Source: Rhodocyclaceae bacterium | Lineage (GTDB): Bacteria > Pseudomonadota > Gammaproteobacteria > Burkholderiales > Rhodocyclaceae | Length of the DNA: 34,803 nt | Assembly: GCA_024710925.1 (NCBI GenBank) | Contig: JANJTW010000189.1 | Span: 1-34,803, forward strand | Direction: 5' to 3' | Part shown: positions 9,388 through 19,300 of the stretch, piece by piece | How positions within the stretch are numbered: position 1 is the first letter of the stretch | Layout of the letters: the number at the start of each line of letters is the position of its first letter | Position numbers and translations under genes: made by a program | The notes under the pieces: generated by a model | The model's input: only the letters and a program-made list of their open reading frames with translations | Databases searched by the model: none | Told to the model about the DNA's origin: nothing

Positions 9388-9593
9388 CTTTCTTCCTTCC
9401 TCCGCAAAGGGGGTATTTTCGCACCGACTCGCGGCGCGTGCATGCCTGCGCTGCGAGCTTCTTCCGCGGATCTTCGTTCCGCGGCCTGAAATGACGCCAT
9501 GATATGACCCAGATCAATGTCGAGCCCGAATCGCGGCCTTACGATCCCGTGGTCGCCGACCGGCGGACGTCAATGCAGCGACTCGGGGGGGTT

Positions 9594-12158
9594 ATGCGTA
9601 TCAGGACATTCATTCTGGCCGCATCCGCGGCGGTCGGAATCCTATTCTTCGGGGGCACCTATCTGATGATGGGCGGCATCCTCGACCAGGTCGTCAAGGC
9701 CAACGCCGTGCGCACGTCCGACGCCGTCGCCCGCGTCACCTTCACCTCGATGTACCAGCTGATGAGCGCCGGCTGGAAGCGCGCCCAGGCCGAAGCCTTC
9801 CTCAAGGCGACGCACGGCGCCGGCGCCGAGTCCGGGCTGGATATCGAGATTTACCGCGGCAAGCTGGTCGAGGCGATCTACGACGCCATCGAGCAGGCGC
9901 CGATGGACAGCCAGATCCTCGGCGCCCTCGCCGACGGTCGCCGGCGCCATCTGGAAGGCGAGAACTCGGTGCGCCACATCTACCCGCTGGTCGCCGAGGA
10001 GCGCTGCCTGCGCTGCCACCGCAACGCCACCGAGGGCTCGGTGCTCGGCGCCATCGAGATCCGCCAGGAATTCGGCCCGGTCGTCGCCGACGCGCGCGGC
10101 GACCTCGTCGTCGCGCTCGGCGCGCTGCTGCCGTTGATCGTCGCGCTCGCCAGCGTCGTCGTCTGGTGGGTCTGCCGGCGCATCGAGGATTCGCTGTACG
10201 ACCTCGGTGCCAGCCTCGAACGTGTCAATTCGGTGAGCGACCTGCGCCAGGTCGCGCTCGACCGGCACGACCTGCGCTTCCTCGAACTCAACCGCCTCGT
10301 CGGCTCGCTCGACGTGCTGGTGAACAAGCTGCGCACGGTGGCCGTCGACAAGGACATCCTGACCTTCGAGATCGGCCTGCTCGAGAAATTCGTCATCACC
10401 TCCGACGTCGTCCGCGACTGGCGCGAGTACGTCGGCCAGCTGCTCTCCGACATCAATCGCGTGATGCCGGCGCATGTGCTGTTCTCGGTGTTCAAGATCG
10501 ACGACGAGGTCTTCGACCTAGAGATCTTCTGGCGCGGCCGGCCGTCGCCGGCGACGAAGTCGATGATGGAGACGCACATCCGCGCGGCACTCGCCGACAG
10601 CCCGAACTTCTCCGACATGACCGCCTGTTCGCTCAACCACCACGTCGTCGACGGCGACCTCGCCGAGGTCGTGCTCAGCGAGGACGCGGTGGCGGTGCGC
10701 GTGAAATCCTTCTTCGTCGATTCGCCGAAAATCGGTGGCATCGTCGGCATCGGCGTGCATTCCGAAGTGCTGGAGGACGAGACGCGGCACCTGGTGATGG
10801 AAAGCGTGCTGTCGACGCTGCTCAACGTCGTCGGCTCGGTCAAGGCGATCTACAAGTACACCCGCGACCTTGAGTACTACGCGACGCGCGACCCGCTCAC
10901 CGACCTCTTCAACCAGCGCGTCTTCTGGGAGCTGGCCAACTACGAGATCGGCCGCGCCGCGCGCCACGGCTATTCCTTCGGCCTGCTGCTGATCGACCTC
11001 GACAACTTCAAGGTGATCAACGACAGCCACGGCCATCCGGTCGGGGACCGGTACCTGCAGCAGTTCGCCCGCGAGGTGCAGGAGGCGCTGCGCGCCGGCG
11101 ACGTGCTCGCCCGCTACGGCGGCGACGAGTTCGTCGCCATCCTGCCCGAGGCCGACCTCAACGGCGTGGCGATGGTCGCCGAGCGCGTGCGCGCGGCGAT
11201 CGAGGCGATGCAGCTCGAACTCGACGACGGCGTTCGCCTGCGCGGCACCGGCTCGATCGGCATGGCGGTGTTCCCGGAGCACGCCGACAACGCCAAGGAT
11301 CTCTTCCTCTTCGCCGACAACATGATGTACAAGGCCAAGGCCGGCGGCAAGGACCGGGTTGCCGTGCCGACCGCCGACGACGTCGTCGACGCTTTCCGCG
11401 ACATCACCGAGAAGAGCGCGCTGGTGCTGGAAGCCATCGAGTCGAAGCGGGTCATCCCCTTCTTCCAGCCGATCCTCGACGTGGCGACGAAACACATCGT
11501 CGCCTACGAGGTGCTGTCGCGCATCGAGGTCAACGGCGAGATCATGCGCGCCGACGAGTTCGTCGAGATCGCCGAGAAAATGGGCGTCATCCACCGCCTC
11601 GACGCGCTCGTCATCGAGGCCGCGCTCGCCCGCCTGCGCGAGATGGAGCACGACGGCCGCGTCTTCATCAACCTCTCGCCGCGCGCGCTGGTGCTCAGTG
11701 AATTCGGCCGCAACGTCCGCCAGATCGTCGCTGCCAGCGGCTTCCGCAACGACCAGATCGTCTTCGAGATCACCGAGCGCGACACGGTGAAGAACATCTC
11801 GATGCTCGAACGCCTGCTCAACGAACTGAAGCTCGAAGGGTTCAAGCTGGCCATCGACGACTTCGGCTCCGGCTTCTCGTCCTTCCACTACCTGCGCCGC
11901 TTCCCGATCGACTACCTGAAGATCGAGGGCGACTTCATCGCCAACATGCTGACCAGCCAGAAGGACCGGGCGGTGGTCACCAGCATCAAGTCGCTGGCGC
12001 AGGAAATGGGCATCACCATCGTCGCCGAATTCGTCGAGTCGCAGGAAGTGCTCGACGAACTGCATCAGATGGGCGTGCATCTGGCGCAGGGCTACTACAT
12101 CGGCAAGCCGCAGCGGGAGACCATTTCCGCCGACTGGCTGGCCCCCGTCAAGGACTGA
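9594..12158 (+). CDS. Membrane-bound GGDEF-EAL protein with periplasmic CXXCH (heme c-like) sensor segment
   Basis: N-terminal TM, periplasmic region with CLRCH, second TM (VVALGALLPLIVALASVVVWWV), GGDEF with RxxD I-site (RAGDVLARYGGDEF), EAL-type domain (AYEVLSRI, INLSPRA, EITER, DDFGSGFSS, YLKIEGDFI, AEFVES, AQGYYIGKP). Alternative starts at 9504 and 9573. Confidence 0.9.
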   Translation: MRIRTFILAASAAVGILFFGGTYLMMGGILDQVVKANAVRTSDAVARVTFTSMYQLMSAGWKRAQAEAFLKATHGAGAESGLDIEIYRGKLVEAIYDAIEQAPMDSQILGALADGRRRHLEGENSVRHIYPLVAEERCLRCHRNATEGSVLGAIEIRQEFGPVVADARGDLVVALGALLPLIVALASVVVWWVCRRIEDSLYDLGASLERVNSVSDLRQVALDRHDLRFLELNRLVGSLDVLVNKLRTVAVDKDILTFEIGLLEKFVITSDVVRDWREYVGQLLSDINRVMPAHVLFSVFKIDDEVFDLEIFWRGRPSPATKSMMETHIRAALADSPNFSDMTACSLNHHVVDGDLAEVVLSEDAVAVRVKSFFVDSPKIGGIVGIGVHSEVLEDETRHLVMESVLSTLLNVVGSVKAIYKYTRDLEYYATRDPLTDLFNQRVFWELANYEIGRAARHGYSFGLLLIDLDNFKVINDSHGHPVGDRYLQQFAREVQEALRAGDVLARYGGDEFVAILPEADLNGVAMVAERVRAAIEAMQLELDDGVRLRGTGSIGMAVFPEHADNAKDLFLFADNMMYKAKAGGKDRVAVPTADDVVDAFRDITEKSALVLEAIESKRVIPFFQPILDVATKHIVAYEVLSRIEVNGEIMRADEFVEIAEKMGVIHRLDALVIEAALARLREMEHDGRVFINLSPRALVLSEFGRNVRQIVAASGFRNDQIVFEITERDTVKNISMLERLLNELKLEGFKLAIDDFGSGFSSFHYLRRFPIDYLKIEGDFIANMLTSQKDRAVVTSIKSLAQEMGITIVAEFVESQEVLDELHQMGVHLAQGYYIGKPQRETISADWLAPVKD

Positions 12159-12165
12159 GCGGCGC

Positions 12166-12750
12166 TCAGAAGCCGCTGCCCGGCTGCGCCAGGTAGGCGG
12201 CCTCGGCCGCCGTCGATTCCCGGCCGAGCGCCGCATTGCGGTGCGGGAAGCGGCCGAAGCGGGCGATCACCTCGTGGTGCCGGCGCGCATAGTCGAGAAC
12301 GTCGTCGAAGCCGGGCTGTTCCGCGGCCAGCGCGGCGAACAGCGCCAGCGAGCGCGCCTGGTCGGCGAGCGACTCGCCGTGCTCGAACGGCAGATAGACG
12401 AAGAGGCGCTCGACGCCGTTCAGCGCACGGTCCCAGCCTTTCTCCAGCATTCCGCCGGCGAGCCGCCGCGCCCGCTCGTCGCCGGCGAAGGCGCGCGCCT
12501 CGCCGCGGAACAGGTTGCGCGGCAACTGGTCGAGCACGAGCAGCAGCGCCAGCGCGTCGCGCGGCGCCGCTTCCCATTCCGCAAGCCCGCCGGCGAGCGC
12601 CGCCGCCACAGTCGGCAGGAAGCGTGCGCGGATCGCCGCATCGAACGCTGCGTCCTTGCGGAACCACTCGCCGCGGAAGCGGCCGTGCCCCGGCGCGCCC
12701 GGCGGCAGGAACCAGAAATCGAGAATCTCCCCGCTTGTCGCGATGCCCAT
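12166..12750 (-). CDS. DUF924-family protein
   Basis: 194 aa from MGIATSGEILDFWF; EWFRKDAAFDAAIRARF, LLVLDQLPRNLFRG, ARRHHEVIARFGRFPHRNAALGR are characteristic. Confidence 0.88.
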   Translation of the reverse strand: MGIATSGEILDFWFLPPGAPGHGRFRGEWFRKDAAFDAAIRARFLPTVAAALAGGLAEWEAAPRDALALLLVLDQLPRNLFRGEARAFAGDERARRLAGGMLEKGWDRALNGVERLFVYLPFEHGESLADQARSLALFAALAAEQPGFDDVLDYARRHHEVIARFGRFPHRNAALGRESTAAEAAYLAQPGSGF

Positions 12751-13034
12751 GCGCAAGTCCTCCACGGCGTCACGCTGACGCTTTCCGTTCGCCTTATTCC
12801 TTACGACAAGCAGGGATCCCGTGCCGTTCCTGCGCAGGTCCGTTGCCGGAAAGGTCGGCAGCGAAGCCGCTCCTCCCCGGGCCAAGCCGCATGCGATCAC
12901 GGCGATAGGCGATTCGGAGCGTTACGACCGGGGGGGCGACCATCGTGCACTGAGCGGGCGTCGCGCAGATGTCGATTCACCGATGCCTCCGGAATGCGCG
13001 ACAATGGATCATCGCACCGACAGGGAGAGAGATC

Positions 13035-13862
13035 ATGGCTGACCCGTTGCAGTCCCTCGACATGGTCAAGGCTTCGGCCATCGACATGGTCGTCAAGTTC
13101 GGGCCGAAGGCGCTGGTCGCCGCGGTCATCATGGTCGCCGGGCATTTCGCCGGTCGCTGGACGGGCCGCATGCTGCTGCGTCTGCTCGCGCGTTTCCAGC
13201 TGGAGGCGCCGGTGCGCTCGCTGCTGGTGCGCGTTGCCTACCTCGTGGTGCTGGCGCTGTTCGCGATCATGGCGCTGCAGAACCTCGGCGTCGAGCTGCT
13301 GCCGCTGATCGCCGGCCTCGGTGTCGCCGGTGCCGGCGTCGCGCTGGCCATGCAGGGCCTGCTCGGCAACATCGTCGCCGGGCTGACGATCATCTTCACG
13401 CACCCCTTCCACGTCGGCGACTACATTTCCATCGGCGACGAGGAGGGCGAGGTGCTCGACATCACGCTGTTCAGCACGACGCTCGGCCACACCGACCGCT
13501 CGAAGGTGGTCATCCCGAACCGCAAGATCGTCGGCGAGATCCTGCACAACTACGGCAAGCTGCGGCAGCTCGACCTGGCCGTGCGGGTGGCCTACGGCAC
13601 CGACGTGAATCTCGCGCATCGCCTGATCGACGAGGTGCTGCGCGCCAACCCGCGCGTGCTGCAGGACCCGGTGCCGGTGGTCGGCGTCGAGCAGCTGGCG
13701 GAGTCCGCCGTCGCCATCGCCATCCGGCCGTGGGTCGCCGTGCCGGATTACGTGGCGGCGCGCCGGGAAATCAACCAGGCGGTGCTCGAAGCCTTCCGCG
13801 CGCAGGGCGTGGCGATTCCGTTCCCGCAGCGCGAGGTGCGGCTGCTCGGCGCGACGGCCTGA
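13035..13862 (+). CDS. Small-conductance mechanosensitive channel, MscS family
   Basis: 275 aa from MADPLQSLDM; Gly/Ala-rich pore helix (GLGVAGAGVALAMQGLLGNIVAG) and FHVGDYISIGDEEGEV..TLFSTTL..VVIPNRKIVGEIL; AGGGAGA-like SD before start. Confidence 0.95.
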   Translation: MADPLQSLDMVKASAIDMVVKFGPKALVAAVIMVAGHFAGRWTGRMLLRLLARFQLEAPVRSLLVRVAYLVVLALFAIMALQNLGVELLPLIAGLGVAGAGVALAMQGLLGNIVAGLTIIFTHPFHVGDYISIGDEEGEVLDITLFSTTLGHTDRSKVVIPNRKIVGEILHNYGKLRQLDLAVRVAYGTDVNLAHRLIDEVLRANPRVLQDPVPVVGVEQLAESAVAIAIRPWVAVPDYVAARREINQAVLEAFRAQGVAIPFPQREVRLLGATA

Positions 13863-13932
13863 GCCGCGCCTCGGGTAGAATGGCCGCCCCGCCGCCGCCA
13901 TGGCGGCCCTTCGTTCCGCCCGGGCATTCCGC

Positions 13933-14781
13933 ATGAAACCTTCCATCGAACCGATTTCCTTCCACGGCCTCGACGCGCTGCGCCTGACCGGTCCCGACGG
14001 TGCGTCCGCGGTGATCGCGCTGCAGGGCGCGCAGGTGCTCTCCTGGCGGACGCCGGATGGCCGCGAGCGGCTGTACCTGTCCGAGCGGGCCGTATTCGAC
14101 GGCAGCGTGCCGGTGCGCGGCGGCATTCCCGTCTGCTTTCCGCAGTTCGCCGCGCAGGGCCCCCTGCCGAAGCACGGCTTCGTGCGCACGCGGCCGTGGC
14201 AGGTGAGCGCGCAGCGTGCCGGCGACGACTACGCGCTGGCGACGCTGGCGACGAGCGACGACGCGGCGACGCGGGTGCTGTGGCCGCATCCGTTCCGGCT
14301 GGAACTGACGCTGATGATCGAGGCCGGCCGCATCGATCTCGAACTGTGCGTGGCGAATACCGGCGAGGCGCCGCTCGCCTTCACCGGCGCGCTGCATTCC
14401 TACCTGCGCGTGGTGCAGGTCGAGGACGTGGCGCTGGAGGGGCTGCGCGGCTACGACTACCGCGATGCGGCCAAGGGCGGCGGCATCGTGCGCGAGACCG
14501 GCACCGAGCTGATCGTCGAAGACGAGACGGATCGCGCCTATTTCGGGGCGAAGCGGCCGCTGCTGCTGAAGGCGGCGAACCTGTCCACGGGCATCGCGCA
14601 GGAGGGCTTTCCCGATGTCGTCGTGTGGAACCCGTGGGTCGATAAATGCGCGGCGATCGCCGACCTGCCGGCCGACGGCTGGCGGCACCTGCTTTGCGTC
14701 GAGGCGGCGGTGGCGCGCAACCCGGTGACGGTGGCAGCCGGCGAGGAATGGTACGGCCGGCAGACGCTGGTCGCGGTGTGA
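13933..14781 (+). CDS. D-hexose-6-phosphate mutarotase-like (aldose-1-epimerase superfamily)
   Basis: GAQVLSWRTPDGRERLYLSERAVFDGSVPVRGGIPVCFPQFA..GPLPKHGFVRTRPW and C-terminal WNPWVDK. Confidence 0.9.
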   Translation: MKPSIEPISFHGLDALRLTGPDGASAVIALQGAQVLSWRTPDGRERLYLSERAVFDGSVPVRGGIPVCFPQFAAQGPLPKHGFVRTRPWQVSAQRAGDDYALATLATSDDAATRVLWPHPFRLELTLMIEAGRIDLELCVANTGEAPLAFTGALHSYLRVVQVEDVALEGLRGYDYRDAAKGGGIVRETGTELIVEDETDRAYFGAKRPLLLKAANLSTGIAQEGFPDVVVWNPWVDKCAAIADLPADGWRHLLCVEAAVARNPVTVAAGEEWYGRQTLVAV

Positions 14782-14800
14782 GCGGTCGCGGGGGTACGGA

Positions 14801-15124
14801 ATGAGCTACAGCGAACGGTTCGTCGAGGAAGCGCCGACGCGCGAGGCGGTCGATGCGCTGCCCGGCCCGGTCGTGCTCGAATTCGGCGCCGGCTGGTGCG
14901 GCCATTGCCAGGCGGCGCAGCCGCTGGTGCAGGCGGCGTTCGCCGGCTATCCGCAGGTGCGCCACCTGCGCATCGAGGACGGCCCCGGCCGCCGGCTGGG
15001 GCGCAGCTTCGGCGTCAAGCTGTGGCCGACGCTGGTTTTCCTGCGCGACGGCGCCGAGGTGGCGCGGCTGGTGCGGCCGACCGCGGTCGCGGCCATCGAC
15101 GCGGCGCTGGCGCGCATCGCATGA
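14801..15124 (+). CDS. Thioredoxin-family protein
   Basis: 107 aa; active-site FGAGWCGHCQAAQPL and LWPTLVFLRDG. Confidence 0.88.
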   Translation: MSYSERFVEEAPTREAVDALPGPVVLEFGAGWCGHCQAAQPLVQAAFAGYPQVRHLRIEDGPGRRLGRSFGVKLWPTLVFLRDGAEVARLVRPTAVAAIDAALARIA

Positions 15125-15804
15125 GCGCCATCGACTTCTCGGCGCTCGACGCCGCCGGCCTCAACCTGCAGGCGGTCTTCGATCTCGCCGCCCTGCCGGC
15201 CGACGTGCGCGCGCCGCTCGATCCGGCCGGCGCCTACCGGCGGCTGATCCTGATCGGCCACGGCGGGCGGACGCTGTGGGAACGGGTGCAGGCGGCACGC
15301 CTGTCGTCCGAACATCCGATCGACGATTTCACGCGGGCGACCGTCGTCGCCTGGCTCGCCGGGCAGCTGCCCGGGGTGGCGCATGCGCTGGTCTATCCCG
15401 GCGACGGCCCGGTCGGCCTGCAGGCGCTCGGGCGGCTCGCCGGCTGGCACCACGAATCGCCGTTCCGCGTCGGCGTCAATGCCGCATGGGGTTCGTGGTT
15501 CGCCTACCGGGCGGTGCTGCTGGTCGATGCCGATCTGGCCGTGACCCCGCCGATGGCCGGCGAATCGCCGTGCGCCGCGTGCGCCGGCCAAGCCTGCGTG
15601 TCCGCCTGCCCGGCCGACGCGCTGCGCGAGCGCGCGTTCTCGCTGGCGAAATGCATCGCCTATCGCCGGCAAGCGGATTCGCGCTGCCGCGTCACTTGCG
15701 TCGCGCGCACCAGCTGCCCGGTGCGCCCCGAGCATCGCTACGACGACGCGCAGATCGCGCACAGCTACGTACGCTCGCTGGCGATGATCGAGCGCTGGGG
15801 CTGA
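15121..15804 (+). CDS. QueG-like 4Fe-4S protein
   Basis: 227 aa; start overlaps the thioredoxin stop (ATGA); CAACAGQACVSACPADAL plus a second Cys group KC..RCRVTC..SCP. Confidence 0.65.
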   Translation: MSAIDFSALDAAGLNLQAVFDLAALPADVRAPLDPAGAYRRLILIGHGGRTLWERVQAARLSSEHPIDDFTRATVVAWLAGQLPGVAHALVYPGDGPVGLQALGRLAGWHHESPFRVGVNAAWGSWFAYRAVLLVDADLAVTPPMAGESPCAACAGQACVSACPADALRERAFSLAKCIAYRRQADSRCRVTCVARTSCPVRPEHRYDDAQIAHSYVRSLAMIERWG

Positions 15805-16691
15805 GCGCTTCTGCCGGCGCCCGGCTTCAACACCGCCAGCAGCACGCCGGCGGCGGCGAGCGCGATGCCGCCGAAGGCCGCGCTCTCGATCGTCTGCCCG
15901 AACAGCAGGTAGGCGACGATCGCCGTGCTCACCGGCATCAGGTAGAAGATACTGGCCACCCGGCTGACTTCGCCGCGCTGGATCAGGAGGCCGAGCAGCG
16001 TCACCGCGCCGACCGAGACCGGCAGCGCCATCCACAGCAGCGCGACGACGAACTCGCCGTTCCAGTCCGCCGTTCCCGATTCGAACAGCGCCGCGCCGGC
16101 GAACATCGGCACGGCGCACAGCGCGTGCTGCAGCGTGCTGCCGGTGAGCGGGGGCATCCCCGGGCAGCGCGCCTTCTGGTAGAGGTTGCCGGCCGACATG
16201 CCGACGAGGCCGAGCCCGGACAGCAGCGCCGCGTCGAGATAGGCGGGGTCGATCTGCAGCCGTCCGCGCAACACCAGATAGACGCCGGCCAGCCCGAGCA
16301 GCAGGCCGAGCCATTGCCGCGGCGAGACGCGCTCGCCGAGCAGCGGCCCGGCGCCGAGCGCGACCAGGATCGGGTGCAGCGCGATGATCAGCGCCGACAC
16401 CGCCGGCGGCACCCCGCGCGCGATGCTGTAGAAGACGCCGGCCGAGAAGAGGCCGATGCCGAGCAGGCCGGCGACGCCGATGTGCGCCGCCGCGCGCAGG
16501 TCGTGCGGCCACGGCGCGCGCAGAGCGACGGCGATGCCGGCGAGGATCGCCGCCGCCAGCGCGAAGCGCAGGCCGAGGAAGAGGAAGGGCTCGGCGTGCG
16601 GCAGGCCGAGGCGGGCGCCGACGAAGCCGGAGCCGGAGAGTGCGACGAAGAGCAGCGGTAGCGTCGCCGGCCAGCCGAATATGCGTTTCAT
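15765..16691 (-). CDS. EamA/DMT-family transporter
   Basis: 308 aa, 10-TM pattern, two EamA-like halves (FVGARLGLPHAEPFLFLGLRFALAA; SRVASIFYLMPVSTAIVAYLLFGQTI). Confidence 0.88.
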   Translation of the reverse strand: MKRIFGWPATLPLLFVALSGSGFVGARLGLPHAEPFLFLGLRFALAAAILAGIAVALRAPWPHDLRAAAHIGVAGLLGIGLFSAGVFYSIARGVPPAVSALIIALHPILVALGAGPLLGERVSPRQWLGLLLGLAGVYLVLRGRLQIDPAYLDAALLSGLGLVGMSAGNLYQKARCPGMPPLTGSTLQHALCAVPMFAGAALFESGTADWNGEFVVALLWMALPVSVGAVTLLGLLIQRGEVSRVASIFYLMPVSTAIVAYLLFGQTIESAAFGGIALAAAGVLLAVLKPGAGRSAQPQRSIIASERT

Positions 16692-17086
16692 GGCGTCGTC
16701 GCCGTCAGCCGCCGCGCCGCCTGCGTGCGGCCGGCGTAGCCCCAGCTTTCGGCCGGCAGCTCGCGGATCGCCACGTAGCTCGCTTCCGGCACGCCGCCCA
16801 GCGTGTCCGCCAGCAGCGCGTGCATGGCGGCGATCGTGCGCGCCTTCTCCCCGGCGTTGTTGCTGCCGGCGGTGATGGCGATCTCGCAGTGCGCCGGCGT
16901 CGCGCCGGCGGCGACGCTCTCGCCGCCGACCAACCAGTCCGCCGCGCCGGCGGTTTCGACGAGCACAGCGGTGACTTCGCGGCGCTTGCCGAGCAGGTCG
17001 ACGATCAGGTCGGTGGCGCGCCGGCCGAGCCGCTGCCGGGTGCCGGCATCCGCCGGCCGGCCGAGGGTGATGCGGATGAAAGGCAT
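16688..17086 (-). CDS. 4-oxalocrotonate tautomerase-family protein
   Basis: Starts MPFIRITLGRP, leaving N-terminal Pro1 after Met removal; AGSNNAGEKARTIAAMHALLAD, WGYAGRTQAAR; ATGA overlap with the downstream EamA gene. Confidence 0.8.
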   Translation of the reverse strand: MPFIRITLGRPADAGTRQRLGRRATDLIVDLLGKRREVTAVLVETAGAADWLVGGESVAAGATPAHCEIAITAGSNNAGEKARTIAAMHALLADTLGGVPEASYVAIRELPAESWGYAGRTQAARRLTATTP

Positions 17087-17131
17087 GGTCGTTCTCCTTT
17101 GGGCTTGCTTCACGACCACTCTAGCGGCTAC

Positions 17132-17178
17132 GATAAAATTACAGAAATTGATTTATCTGCGATCAAAATACTGATAAG
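17132..17178. promoter_or_regulatory. Candidate LysR-type operator: three phased GATAA/TTATC half-sites in the divergent tautomerase/lysR intergenic region
   Basis: GATAAA at 17132-17137, TTTATC at 17152-17157, GATAAG at 17173-17178; centre spacings about 20 and 21 bp in an AT-rich island. Confidence 0.45.
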
Positions 17179-17183
17179 GAATT

Positions 17184-18065
17184 ATGCGAACCCGCCATCT
17201 CGACCCCGAGGCGCTGCGCGCGCTGGTCGCCATCGCCGACACCGCGAGCTTCTCCGCCGCCGCGCAGCAGCTCGGCCGGACGCAGTCGGCGGTGAGCCTG
17301 CAGATCAAACGGCTGGAGGAAACGCTCGGGCAGACGCTGCTGCGCCGCGTGCAGGGGCGGGTCGACGGCGCCACCGCCGAGGGCCTGGCGCTGCTCGGCT
17401 ACGCGCGCGAGATCCTGCGCCTGAACGACGAGGCCTGCGCCAGCATCGCGCCGGACGCGGTTGCCGGCACGCTGCGCGTCGGCTTGCCCGAGGAGCTGAT
17501 GGAGAGCGTCTTCCCGGCGGCGATGGCGCGCTTCCGCGCGCTTTACCCGCGCATGCGCCTGCTCGTCCGCGCCGATGCGGCGGCGCGCCTGCGCGATGCG
17601 CTGGCCGACGGCGAGCTCGACCTGATCGTCTTCAAGCACTGCGGCGGGGCGTTGCCGCGGCAGGCGGAAACGCTGTGGCAGGAGCCGCTGCTGTGGGTCG
17701 TCGGCGAGGCCTGGGCGACGGCGCTGCCGGCGCCGCTGCCGCTGGCGCTGTTCGGCGAGAACTGCGTCTTCCGGCTGGCGGCGACGGCGGCGCTGGCCAA
17801 GGCGAAGCGCGACTGGCTGCTCGCCTACACCGGCAGCAGCCTTGCCGGCCTGCGCCACGCGGTGCGCTGCGGGCTGGGCGTCAGTGTGCTGCCGCGCAGC
17901 CTGCTGCAGCCAGGGCTGTGCGTCGTCGAGAAGGGGTTGCCGGCGCTGCCCGAGGCGCGCCTGCTCGCCGCCGCGGCGAGCGATCTGCCGCCGGCCGGCA
18001 TGCGGCTGCAGGCTTTGCTTGGCGAGGAGATCGCCGGCCAGCGCGGCATGGCGGCCGCGGCCTGA
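17184..18065 (+). CDS. LysR-family transcriptional regulator
   Basis: 293 aa; LysR HTH ALVAIADTASFSAAAQQLGRTQSAVSLQIKRLEETLGQTLLRR. Confidence 0.93.
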   Translation: MRTRHLDPEALRALVAIADTASFSAAAQQLGRTQSAVSLQIKRLEETLGQTLLRRVQGRVDGATAEGLALLGYAREILRLNDEACASIAPDAVAGTLRVGLPEELMESVFPAAMARFRALYPRMRLLVRADAAARLRDALADGELDLIVFKHCGGALPRQAETLWQEPLLWVVGEAWATALPAPLPLALFGENCVFRLAATAALAKAKRDWLLAYTGSSLAGLRHAVRCGLGVSVLPRSLLQPGLCVVEKGLPALPEARLLAAAASDLPPAGMRLQALLGEEIAGQRGMAAAA

Positions 18066-18105
18066 GCGATCCTTGGCGGCCGGGTTTCCGTCGCGCCGGC
18101 GGGAC

Positions 18106-19287
<1,182 letters not shown>

Positions 19288-19300
19288 CGTTCCGCTCCCC

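Noticed and set aside
6287-9502. 1071-aa plus-strand ORF
   Set aside because: Antisense to the fusion enzyme and pyrF, low-complexity Arg/Gly/Ala composition typical of GC-rich shadow frames, no recognisable domain
10518-12236. 572-aa minus-strand ORF
   Set aside because: Antisense to the GGDEF-EAL gene; composition artefact
14947-16512. 521-aa minus-strand ORF
   Set aside because: Overlaps the real EamA gene in another frame and is antisense to the thioredoxin/QueG-like genes
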